A stretch of 64,000 bases of DNA from Sabethes cyaneus. Lineage: Eukaryota > Arthropoda > Insecta > Diptera > Culicidae. Where the stretch lies: positions 224,320,527-224,384,526 of the forward strand of contig NC_071355.1 in the NCBI RefSeq assembly GCF_943734655.1, given 5' to 3'. The position numbers were made by a program, and so were the translations under genes. Position 1 is the stretch's first letter, and each line of letters starts with the position of its first letter. The notes below the pieces were generated by a model that was given only the letters and a program-made list of their open reading frames with translations, was not told the origin of the DNA and searched no databases. Shown one piece after another: positions 50,100 to 60,539 of this stretch.

Positions 50100-52350
50100 A
50101 GTATTTTGAATATAAAATTAGGCGATACCAAAAAATGAACTAGTGCAAGCGGTCCAAATCTGATTATATAACTGTAATGATAGACTCCAGCGTTAAGGGG
50201 ACATTGCAGTGTTGCTTATGTAACCATTTTCGCTATACATATGAATGGTGGTTTGTCATTGTAGAAATAGGTCATCTTTAGTAATTTATTTTTCAGTTAT
50301 TTCCCAGTTATTTGGAGTAACTGGAAGTAATTCGCATAGTATAAATGACTGCTCATGTTGTCCCGTAACACTAGATGTGTGATTATTATGAGCTCATATA
50401 CTATTTCTAGTTGGGCTACCATAGACCGACTTTTTAGAGGGAATTTATGGTGATTGCTATTTTTATTACAAATTTTCAACTTGCTCCATGTTATCGCAGG
50501 TGTAATAAATTTGTATTTACGATGGTCATATTTTACAAGTTGTGATTATTCGTCGTGACTATCACAGAACGAAAAAATTAAATTTATGTTTAACTCAAAG
50601 TGCCTATTTTTCCATCACGTTAATCACGATGTAACCAACCTTGATAAATCAGCATACTGGCACGCAAACTCATATTACCTTACTTTATATTGCACGTAAA
50701 CCTCAGAAGGGTAATAATATTACATGATACGCAATGTTTGCTTTATGAACATATCAGCAAACGTCAATTTACAGGATTTTTTCGAAGTATGTCTTTTATT
50801 ATATTTACTTTCTAATTTTTTATAGGTTAAATATCTTGTACCATCCGCAGCTGTATATTATATGTACATAATATCACACAAACTTGTAATTACATACTGA
50901 GATCTTTGAAACTAGCACTGATCGGGGTTGTTAAATGTTATTTTATTTTGTTGCATATAATTTTGTTTTATTTTAAAAATATTTATATGATTTACTCGTT
51001 TTAAAATCTCTTTTTGTTAACAGGTTTTGACACTCTTTCAACTTTCAATAATCGAATAATCATATTCCTGCATATACCTAGTACTAATTATTGTTTCCTC
51101 TAAAATATGCTTATAAATATTTTCATTTGCTATTTTTCAATCTACAGTACAATTCACAATAACCTGGCAAATTGCGCATAAAACTTCACGAAAGATCTGT
51201 GATATGATCGGTTATTATGCGGTTAAATTACGCAAGACAAACGACCCACTAATGACACATTTATGCACACCACCCACGAATTAGCATCGTTTAAGACTAG
51301 ATAAAACTAAAAGTTATGCGTAAAAATTGTTAGCTGTAAACCCTAATTGCCTAGACATAGCCCAAAGTGGGATGCGAAAAGTTGTGATTACCTTTCGTAA
51401 GTTTTCATGGCTCTGGGTTAGTTCGGAGTGAGAAAACAACTGCGCAGCATAGATTCTCTTTGCTCGAGAAAGAACACACACGAAGGAAGAGGGTTTCGTC
51501 GGTCGGGCTCCTGCTTTTTCCCACCGAGCCTTGCGCTTCTTTTTCTCCGCTCGGAATCCGCAGCAGAAACGGCAGCTGCTGTTGTTGTTATTGATTGCTT
51601 TCTGCGAGCCTAATTAGGCTCCACCCCTCTGATAATGTTTTGGCTGGAACCCACAGAAGAAGAAAAAACCCACATGCTCTCGTATAGAAAATCGAAACAC
51701 TCGCTCTGTGGAATGCGAGAGCACGACAAGAGAGATTGAGTTCAGCCGAAGACGAACATCTCACATCTATGTGGTAGTGCTGTGAGTGGCTCATGGGGAA
51801 GTTGAAAATGAAAATTCATTCCATCAGGGGAATATGAGTGCTAATCTGAGATTTCCTTTGATGATGGTCATTAAACGTGTTAACTGGTATGCTATATTTT
51901 CGATTTCATTCTCTTCTTCGGTCTAGAGCCAAATTCAGCTTATGCTATCCCATTAACGAAACTTAAGCGTTGATAAATGGAAGTGACAACCATTTACATA
52001 TATTAATTTTTATGTCACAGCTGTAAGATTCGGTATTGAAATTTGAACTTGAAAATGTTTTATGTTAAGGTCAAACTGACGAGCTAAATCACAATTGCTC
52101 AAGTGCTTGATTTAAACTTGAAAGAAATTCTCAGAATCCATGATTTTAGGTGCACAATTGAAACAAATTTCTAATTATTGACTATCACTGTAATAACTCC
52201 TCGAAATGGCATAATCTTTTAGCACTTTCAAAGGTTTTGTATTAAGTATATCAAACCAAGCCAAATCTCATCTGTATAAGTATGACTTGATGACGGTTGT
52301 CCCACGTCAGTGTTCTTAACGGAGTCGTAAAACGAGCGATGATGGTGTTA
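50100..52350. other. Spacer, no gene recognised
   Basis: AT-rich to about 51350, then a GC-richer block 51430-51790 with GAGA-like and CTTTTTC tracts. No exon supported. Confidence 0.4.
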
Positions 52351-52425
52351 TTTTTAAATTCTCCACGAGGAATTTTCCACTTGTGGGGTCTGCAAAAATT
52401 CACAACCAATCTTAGCGCATGATAT

Positions 52426-52617
52426 TCAGCCTATGGCAATTTGCCTGTAGGTCGAACCGAGGAAATGTTCATTGGCCAGGTTCCTTGCATCAACAACAAC
52501 TGGATAATATGCGGCTTGCCATTGAGAACAGGCCATTTTGGATGCCAGATTGCTTCGTATCAGCAAAAGTATGAAAGCAAAAAGCACCTCTAAGATTCTG
52601 CACACACTTCTTTTCAT
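52426..52617 (-). CDS. Possible small secreted protein (unconfirmed ORF)
   Basis: ATG at 52617, 63 codons, with a basic start and a hydrophobic stretch LEVLFAFILLLI (residues 9-20) like a signal peptide, then ACSQWQAAYYPVVVDARNLA. No family recognised. The tail after HFLG looks non-coding. If a weak donor (G/GTTCGA, about 52463) were joined to TTTTTGCAG before about 52390, the frame would continue as PTSGKFLVENLKITPSSLVL to a stop, about 78 residues. The donor is poor, so this is a guess. It could equally be a chance ORF. Confidence 0.25.
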   Translation of the reverse strand: MKRSVCRILEVLFAFILLLIRSNLASKMACSQWQAAYYPVVVDARNLANEHFLGSTYRQIAIG

Positions 52618-52649
52618 ACGCGAATTCGAATTTCAACAGAATCAGACAA

Positions 52650-53950
52650 CGATTCGAAAGAATCGGGCTGGAAGATGTGGCTGATTACAGGCTATCACGC
52701 CTTGTCGGATCAAACAACCTTTTCAACAGCAAAAACCTGCGGCCATTGCGCAAGCGGGAGGTCTCTGGGTGTTTTGCTCATTTACATTTTGGCACATTTT
52801 CTGCCGCCACAATTACCACCAGTGCAGAAATAATAATAAATTTCGAAATTGACCACGAATTCACGCAAAATGAGCCCATTATGTGAATGAGCCGGTAAAG
52901 GATACTTGGGGCCACAACAGCTTCACTCATGTCTATCTTAATACAAGGTGGGTGCATATTTTGATTAGTCAATATTTTTCCTTCTTCACGCCCACATTGC
53001 GCGGGGGTCCGTTCTTTCTAACCCTCGCCTGGCTGGTTGCTGTTGCCGCTGCTGCTGCTGATTCCTCTCCTCGGGGCCAGCCAGGGCAATATAATAATTT
53101 ATGCTTCTCTGGAGAGTGCGCTCAGCAGCGTATGGGGCAGTGATCGTTCGGAATTAGCCTTTCGCGCTCCGGTACCTCTCGTCAGAATAAAGAATTTGAT
53201 TGTTCGAAAGGGTGTGCAAAATTATTAGCTTGGCCGCAAGATTGGATTGTTAATAATTCACACAGCTTTCGGGGAGGTGAGCGCATTGACCGGTGAGGAA
53301 TTTATGGTCGGATCGTGATGTGTGCTGGAAACGTGTTGCATCATGTGGGTCCGAGATAATTCAATTGCTGGCGGGGGTTGCGAACCACCGTGCCGCCACC
53401 GTCACCGGTTCAGCCAGGCAATTGACGGTGCAGATTAGTGCTTTCGCACGAGTTTGGTTTTCTATGTAAATTGGCTTGCAGCATGCGGTCGTAAATTTAC
53501 TCGACCTCCTGATTGAATGGTTGAGGAATGTTTTTCCCCTGTGTTAAGCTCAATCAATCTGTGAAAGTGAAATAATAAAGCTATAAACACTATTTTGGAA
53601 AAACAAATATTGGCTTTGAGTATGCTGGTAGAGTCTCCAAACCTCTCAAAATGAGAATATTATCACTTTTTATTTTGCTACTAGCAAAATTGAAGAATAA
53701 TCAAGAACTGAAGACTTTAGTTTTCATTCTTTCAATTCAACCCGTTTTTTAAAAAGTTCTTATAAACGAATAAAAACAACAACAATGCTAATTTCAATTC
53801 TTATTCGAAGAAGTTTTTCATCAATTTTGATAACATCTTATTTAAAAGTTGTACTTAGGATAACATAATAAAACAAGATAGAAAGCCCTAGGCGCAACAG
53901 TTCTCTAACTTTTCTCTTAGCACTACCCGTAAGCTTCTGTACAGTGCTTC
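52650..53950. other. Spacer, no gene recognised
   Basis: A CTG-rich stretch at 53037-53060 gives a Leu-rich frame without ATG, judged artefactual. The rest is unassigned. Confidence 0.4.
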
Positions 53951-53959
53951 TATCAACCA

Positions 53960-54590
53960 CTAGCTGAGTGCCCGATCTTACTCGGGCAGCCTTTGTCTCA
54001 CAGCCACTTGTACATCGGTTATTGTAACCGAAATGCTTATAATGCAAAAATACATCGCTTGTTTCTCTTTCGGACGTTCCTCCCCATTTGTCAGCTCCCC
54101 CTCTTTTGTCTACTCGGCCACCTGCACACCTGTTTTATTTACGAAAATCCCTATAAAACCCTATTAAGAAAGAAAAACAAAGCCATTTTTCCTATTTGCA
54201 CCTTTCGCTTTTAACAATGGCCACCCCACCCATAGAAAATGAATAGTTTTGTTATTGTACTTTTCTAAACACAGCTTTTTGTTATTGTACTTTTCAGCTT
54301 TTTATTTATTTATTAGTTTAGTATTACATGCTATCCTAATAAAAAAAAGTAGAAGGTGCAACAATGTTTCTTCATGGATACAACAAACCTGTCATTCCTT
54401 TCATCTCACTTCAAGACAAAAGTTGTTTGTAGACAATGTTTTAGTGTCCCCACCAGGAGCTAGTATGCACAAATTATTGGCTAAGCCCAGTCTGCAGCAT
54501 GCCACATAAAGTTTACCAAGGGAAAAACAAGGTGTTCTCTGATGAACTTCACGCTGTTTGAATGATTGCCCCTGGGACTCAAACAGAGTC
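53960..54590 (-). mobile_element. Helitron 3' end with helicase remnant
   Basis: Minus frame 54590-54405: SQGQSF, then GKLYVACCRLGLANNLCILA and PGGDTKTLSTNNF to a stop, matching the last part of PIF1-type helicases (KSQGQSF...GQLYVA(C/F)SRVG). About 420 bp further on, a hairpin GCCCGA-GTAAGA-TCGGGC (53989-53972) is followed six bases later by CTAG at 53963-53960 and then T, the classical Helitron 3' terminus. An upstream frameshift and lack of Rep show it is a 5'-truncated or decayed copy; the 5' end was not found. Confidence 0.72.
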
Positions 54591-54739
54591 GGCCAACAAC
54601 AATTAGCACTAATGATGGAACACTTTTTATACCGGGCACTTTGATTCGGTGCATAATTACACTTGACAAATCTACAGCTGCGAGCATTGCAGTTTAGTGT
54701 TTCATATGTTGATTTTTTCTGTTGTACGGATAAATTGTT

Positions 54740-55320
54740 ACAGTCATGTGGGCGTAACTCCCCTTCTCGTCAGCAACCTCCAGTCATCAGCTCCTCCTTT
54801 GGTCCTGTCCTTATGGGAGAACCGTCTAAACATTTCGGTCCCCCTGTTGTCAACCCCTTCAGTGCTGATTCTCTTATGTCAAGGAACATGTGTGCCAAGT
54901 TTGATGAAGAACGGTCAAGCCGTTTCGGAGTTATGACCTCCTCTCCTATTAGGGACCTTTCCCCACCTATTACGGAACCTCCCCCACCTATTAAGGAACC
55001 TCTCACCCCCTATTTTCGTTGAACCCTCAGTTCTGATTCCCTTATGTCAAGGAACATGTGTACCAAGTTTGTTGCTAGTTCTTCCAAGGCGTGTTGCTGC
55101 AAGACGTCAGCAGGAAGTCCTGATTCTTTCAACTATAGTTCTATAGATCAGACAAATTTGAGTGGATGGATGTAAAGGACGTGGATATGCGCGAAACATT
55201 AATCGACGACACATCAGCGACTTCTGAAGCGTTTCCGATCGCAGCAATTGGAGATCATCTTCAAAATCCGTCAATCGATGACTTATAAGCTCGAACATTT
55301 TCCTTCTTTTATTTGCTGAA
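54740..55320 (+). repeat. Dispersed repeat with CCTATTARGGACC units
   Basis: TCTTATGTCAAGGAACATGT occurs twice (about 54869, 55040), with GCCAAGTTTGATGAAGAACG and repeated CCACCTATTAAGGAACC. This suggests two tandem units of about 170 bp; family unassigned. Confidence 0.45.
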
Positions 55321-55409
55321 ATTCATTTTTGTTATTTGATGAATTGATTGAAATGAATTAAATTGATAGCTTGAAATTAAAAGGCTGGAATGTATATTTA
55401 ATTCTTTAG

Positions 55410-55545
55410 TTGTGAAGGGGGGGGGGTTCCGTGACGTGACGTACTTTCTGAGGGGGGGGTCATGAATGTGTGACCAAATGTGACAATGGGGGGAGGGGGG
55501 GTTGATTTTGGTCAAAATTTGCGTGACGTACTAAATGGATGTCGC
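55410..55545 (-). repeat. G-rich repeat with GTGACGTAC motifs
   Basis: GGGGGGGTTCCGTGACGTGA, GGGGGGTCATGAATGTGTGA and TTGCGTGACGTACTAAATGG. Looks like part of a dispersed DNA repeat. Confidence 0.4.
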
Positions 55546-55581
55546 CTAAGACGGTTATAAAAAACTTTAGTCATTCCTTTT

Positions 55582-55995
55582 GTACCATCCACTTTGAACC
55601 ATCTATTTTGGACCACCCATTTTGGACCAATTATTTTAGACAATCCATTCTTGGTCAATAATCTTAGACCATCGTTTCTGGATTATCTTTATTTCGCAAC
55701 TTATTTTGAACAGCTGTTTTGGACCAAACATTTTGAACTATCCCTTTTTGACAATCCATCATGGACCATCCGTTTTCGACCCACCATTTTGGATCATCGA
55801 TTCTATTTGCAACAATTTGTTTTATACCATCCATTTTGGACAATCCATTTTAAACCACCTATTTTTGACCATCTATTTTCTTCTGACCATTTCGAATAAT
55901 CGTTTCTTAACATTCTACTCCCCTCATCTTATTTTGGACCATCTATTTTGGTCTTTCCTTTTGGTTTAGCCAGTTTGGAATAACCATTTCGAACC
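55582..55995 (+). repeat. Degenerate minisatellite, CATTTTGGACCAT units
   Basis: Around 25 imperfect units of about 15-17 bp built on ATCCATTTTGGACCA. A second block lies at 56685-56835. Confidence 0.8.
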
Positions 55996-56070
55996 ATCTA
56001 GGGTAAATCAACCATTAGTTGCTAGAAATTAAGTTAAAAAGAAAACTTTCCAATTAAATTCTGCTATGTG

Positions 56071-56260
56071 CACTCGAGTCTTTTTTCACACGGTATGTTT
56101 TTTTCGATTACTCAAGAACGGTGCAATTTAGGGACCATTTACAAAATACGTGACGAATGTCGGGCCTCTCCCAAACGTATTGAGAAATAAATGAATGGTC
56201 CCTAAAAAGCCCCGTTCTCAATATTCGAAAAAACAAACCGTGTAAAAAAGTACTTGGGTG
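56071..56260. repeat. Foldback sequence, arms about 80 bp
   Basis: CTTTTTTCACACGGTATGTT, CTCAAGAACGGTGCAATTTA and GGGACCATTTACAAAATACG on the left pair imperfectly with CGTATTGAGAAATAAATGAA, TGGTCCCTAAAAAGCCCCGT and AACAAACCGTGTAAAAAAG on the right. CAACCATTAGTTG occurs near both outer sides (56008, 56425). Probably a MITE. Confidence 0.65.
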
Positions 56261-56684
56261 TTTATTTATTCTTGACAGATGTGTATTTCTTCGAAGTTCA
56301 CAAACAGACACTGAGGAAGCTTGGAAGTCGTAGGCGTATACATAGTAGAAATTACTTGGAAAGTGTTCATTTTACTTTAATTTCAGATTTCGTATTCTAC
56401 TAAGACGCTCCAAAAATTTCAGTCAACCATTAGTTGACCCTTTTGTGCTTGAGTTGTCTTCTTCTATAAATTATCTCGAACTGGTAATGCTAAACACTCT
56501 ACCGAAGTCACTTACAGTATTAGTAACTTTCGATTAAGCCTAAAAAATATCAGTTTATATTCGAAATCATTATATTTCACATTTTTCAAAACAAATTGTA
56601 ATGTTCTTACAATACAGTTTCTGTTACAATAGGATGACGGCTGGGTCCATTATAGGATTTTTAGTGTATTTTGCATGAAGTGGA

Positions 56685-56835
56685 TCACCATATATTTTGG
56701 GCTATCCATTTCGGACCACCTGTTTTAGTTCAATTATTTTGTACCATCCATTCTCTTCCGACCATTTTGAATTATCATTATTGAACCATTTACTTTCCAC
56801 ATCTTATTATGGACAATCCATTTTGGGCTATTCAT
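56685..56835 (+). repeat. Second block of the CATTTTGGACCAT minisatellite
   Basis: About nine units such as ATCCATTTCGGACCACC and ATCCATTTTGGGCTATTC. Sequence between the two blocks (56260-56685) holds no gene. Confidence 0.7.
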
Positions 56836-56939
56836 TCATTGTGTCCGTTGTAATGAATGGTCGAGAATTTTATCCATATTCGCCTATAGCTGACCACACC
56901 ATAACTTTCTTGGTGAATTTTACGGTGTAAGTGGCTTTC

Positions 56940-57780
56940 ACTGATCCAGGAACATCTTTCCTATTCTACGAGGTTTAATACTGCGCTCCCAGCAGAGTTT
57001 TATCTAGGTTCGTCACCCATGATAATACACCCCGATTCCTTGGACACCAGTTCGTCGTACAGGTTAGCTGTTTCACGGATTCAGCTAGCTTGATATTTCG
57101 TTTTGATTCTGCTTCTGCTTCTGAGACCCATCCTATCTTTGGCACGCATAACGTTAGTCGCTGAAGTACCTAGTTTTTTTTAGTTTTTAATGCATCAGGT
57201 TTATATTTATTAGAGCGTTGTTTTAGCCTTATTCTTATCACAGCCCAGGATGAACTGTTTTGCATCAGCTGTTTTCGCACTTATTTAACACCAAGTTTCA
57301 CTTTAGCTTGAGCTTCTGTTTGTCGCTCGCACTTCTTCTCTTCTTCCTTACTATGCTTTCCACAGTCAACCAGTATTCTTGAATATAGTCCAAATTCCTT
57401 TCGTTGAATACCTCCGCAACGCCATTGTCAATGTACCATTGTTTTGACGAATTTGAATAGTGGCAGCTTGTCAAGTCGATATGGAAAAGACAGCAGTCTC
57501 TTCTGCTGGCACTTGTTTTGATGAATCTTCCTGTTCACGATTCCAGAATTTAAGACAGCGCCACTTTTCAGTCAACAGCTGCTAATTGTTCTCCAAACAA
57601 CGAACTTCTTTAGAAAACTTTGATTACTCTCATATTTTTCAGTGCTCCAGTGGTACTTTGCCGATCAAATAAGGTATTTTCCCACGTCTCTTTTGCCAAC
57701 ATTATGTTCCATTTAAAAAGAGCTAGCATTTGATTTCAAGGATCAGTTGCCTGTGGGTTTCTGACACTTTCAGGTTTTCT
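56940..57780. other. Spacer, repeat-derived in appearance, no gene
   Basis: T-rich sequence. Phrases such as CACCCATGATAATACACCCCG and TTTGGCACGCATAACG suggest an old transposase region on the minus strand, but I could not read a family. Confidence 0.3.
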
Positions 57781-57854
57781 GTTGATTGTTCGACATTTCA
57801 GGACTTGCCACACCGTGTAGGATCGGATCGCGCCGTGTACTGGTAACGCGTCTT

Positions 57855-58300
57855 CGTTATCGTCACCATAGAGTCAAACTGGCTCATGCTGTTCCAAACA
57901 GTCGTCTTCATTCAACTCGAACTTGGGTTACTTGTCATCAATTTTTCAGGCTTCTCGGAAGTTACAAGTTGCTTTTGAAATGGTTGCACCTTTTCGCACG
58001 TTTAACCCCTTGATTCTTGGTGCCGCCGGGTTTTTTTTGAGTACCGTTGTCGCTGCACTATCGTCCGGCATCCTCTCGACATGTCCGGTCTACCGACTTC
58101 CGCCAGTTGTTTGACGGAAAACTTTCAAAGCAGAAGGTATAGTCCGTGATTCATACGCCTCCGCTACTCTCCGCTTTCTGTACACCAAAACTCGTCCGCT
58201 CGAACACGACAAGGACCCGTATATCCTCTGTGAACAGCGTCACAGCTTCAAGTCCATAAAGAACTACCGATCTAATGACAGTTTTGTACTTCGTGATCAC
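57855..58300 (-). pseudogene. 3' end of a second RTE-clade LINE
   Basis: Diverged match to 38345-38760: TCATGCTGTTCCAAACAGTC, TCTTCATTCAACTCG, GTTACTTGTCATCAATTTTTC, CTATCGTCCGGCATCC, ACATGTCCGGTCTACCG and TTCAAGTCCATAAAGAACTA. It stops where another LINE begins. Confidence 0.65.
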
Positions 58301-59463
58301 CGTTCTCAATGCCGCCTAAAAAGTGCTGTCCCAAAGTATTTTCCGTCAACTATCACCAATTGCGAATGGATTTAAGGCCGTTTACAACAGATCCAATATT
58401 AACATTTGTTGTTAATTCGGGAGTACCGCAGGGTAGTCATTTAGGACCGTTGCTTTTTGTACTGGTGATAAACAGGCTTCCGGATATTTTGTCCAATGCT
58501 ACAATCTTAATATACGCAGATGATGTAAAAATCTTTTTACCCATCAAGACGGACATTGATTGTCTTAAGCTAAAATTTGACGTGGATAACATTGCAATAT
58601 TCTGTTCGAATAGCGGCTTGAACATCAACCCAGACAAATGCTCTGTTTTGTCTTTTTCCCGGAAATTACGTCCAATCGAATTTGAATACTCCTACAACAG
58701 AATCGTTTTGCTACGCAAGGAAACCATTCGTGACCTAGGAATCATATTTGATCGTTCACTTTCGTTTACAAGCCACATAGACAACGTTATTAAAGACTGC
58801 TTAAAGCTATTCGCTCTTGTGAGGCGATACGGTCGTAACCCTAAGGATCCATATGCAATACCTGCAATATATGTGGGCCTTGTGCGAAGTAAATTAGACT
58901 TTGCAAGTGTAGTTTGGCGTCTGCAATACGCAACCTTATACAACGGATAGAGAGAGTCCAAAAACAGTTAGTTCCTTTTGCATTGCGGAACTTGAGGTGC
59001 AATGAAGATGAGCGGCCGCCGTATCCCGATCTATGCTCTCTAATCAACATTGACACAATCCACTGCAGACATAAGATTGCCGGCATTGCCGATTGTTCTT
59101 CACAAACATCCTATCTGGACGAGCCGACAGTCAAATGCTTTCTTCACGGTTGCTCGTTAAGCACAGCCAAGTTTCAATTTCTAAATACCCGGGTGTTTAA
59201 TCCACCTCATCGAAACAGGAATTACTCCCAACATGAGCCAACGTGCCGTTTCATGAAAGCTTTCAACAATCTACAGCATATGGTGAATGTTATCATGTCA
59301 TAATATTAAAATAGGCTTAGCTTGTATTTTAGGGGACAGTTGCATTCTATTTGAGTTTTTTTATTTATTTTATTTTATTTATTATATATTTTTATTTATA
59401 GTTACTAAGTATTTTTTTATTGGACGACGGGCTTGAAGCCTACACCATAACTGAGTAAATAAA
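58301..59463 (+). mobile_element. 5'-truncated LINE (RT half), one frameshift
   Basis: The frame from 58309 has FVVNSGVPQGSHLGPLLF and LIYADDVKIF (YADD active site), GLNINPDKCSVLSF and LVRSKLDFASVVWR. Near 58930 the frame shifts and continues from 58914 as IQRIERVQKQLVPFALRNL to a stop at 59303. The 3' UTR ends near 59463 in AGTAAATAAACA. Same group as the LINE at 7527-8665. It sits between two pieces of decayed RTE. Confidence 0.75.
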
Positions 59464-59464
59464 C

Positions 59465-59740
59465 ACTACGGCAGTTCCTCCAAAAGGGCCGTGAATACAG
59501 TGCTTCCACGTACCATTTGTTCGTTGACTTCAAAGCCGCATATGATACCATCGACTGAAAAGTGCTATGGAAAATCATGGACGAGAATAGTTTTCCCAGG
59601 AAGCTCATCAAACTAATTCAATCTACGATAGATGGTACTCAGCGCTGAGTTCGAATTTCGTGTAGATTGTTAAGTTCATTCGAGTCACACAGTGGCGGTC
59701 ACTCATGCCTGGTGTTCAACATAGCGCTACAAACATACCC
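59465..59740 (+). pseudogene. RT fragment, plus orientation, RTE-like
   Basis: YHLFVDFKAAYDTID then a stop, KVLWKIMDENSFPRKLIKLI and, frameshifted, GGHSCLVFNIALQ, matching the DFKAAYDT...QGDGLSCLLFN stretch of RT. Opposite orientation to its neighbours. Confidence 0.55.
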
Positions 59741-59789
59741 CTGTCACGACAGCTGTCAGCTGAAGCCGCCTCCGACAGTGGCACTTCAC

Positions 59790-60115
59790 TCACTCCAGGG
59801 TACCTTTGATCAGCCGCGTCAGTTGCACCAGAAAACCCAGTCGTGCTGTCGTAGCTTTTTGTGCTCGACTGCATCGTATGCTGCCCTGAAATCTATTAAA
59901 ATATGATGCATGGGCATGTTGTACTTCCGATATTTCTGAAAGATTTGTTGGATACTGGAAATTTGATCCGTTGTAGCATGGGCCGCATAAAGCTAACCTG
60001 GTACTGTCCTACAAAATCACTGATATTGCCTTATCTCGTGTAGTATTCGCGTGTAGTTCTCGGCAGATTGAAGGCTGTCTAGCAGCCTACTGTTCAGCCG
60101 AGTAGAACAGTTTTC
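59790..60115 (-). pseudogene. RTE LINE internal fragments
   Basis: Diverged matches to 39337-39530 (GATCAGCCGCGTCAGTTG, TCGACTGCATCGTATGCTGC, GGCATGTTGTACTTCCG, GAAATTTGATCCGTTGTAG) and then to about 40380-40445 (AGTATTCGCGTGTAGTTCTC, TACTGTTCAGCCGAGTAGA). The middle is deleted. With 57855-58300 it forms one old copy. Confidence 0.6.
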
Positions 60116-60400
60116 TCATCACTGAAAATACATTCAGTGGAGCAACATGTCGTAAAAATACGGTCTACATTGTGATAGATGCATGCATACCCCAATGGAT
60201 ATTTTGAGAGCTGTTAGTTTCCCTTTCGTTTAGGTACTGATGAAGTTGATTAAAAACTAAAATTTTAACGAATTTCGAGTTCATTTAAAAAAATCAAATA
60301 AGTGACGATAAAATAGCTAATTTAGTTGATAGTACGATCATATACGAATTTCAGCAGTCTAATGCGTACGTAAGAGCAATCCAATCATTTGTGATGATAG
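60116..60400. other. Spacer or LINE 3' UTR, no gene
   Basis: AT-rich. The precise LINE 3' end and target duplication could not be fixed. Confidence 0.35.
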
Positions 60401-60539
60401 AACTATGTACAATTAACAGACACACTTATTAACTACTACATTTAACTACATATTCACGTAACACAAGTAACCTTATAATGGTTTTCAAAGTTTGCGTACA
60501 GTGTGATTTCTGCTAATAATCTATCAGTTCTAATAATAA

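Noticed and set aside
53037..53228. Leu-rich signal-peptide-like frame
   Set aside because: It begins without an ATG and its hydrophobic stretch comes from a CTG run.
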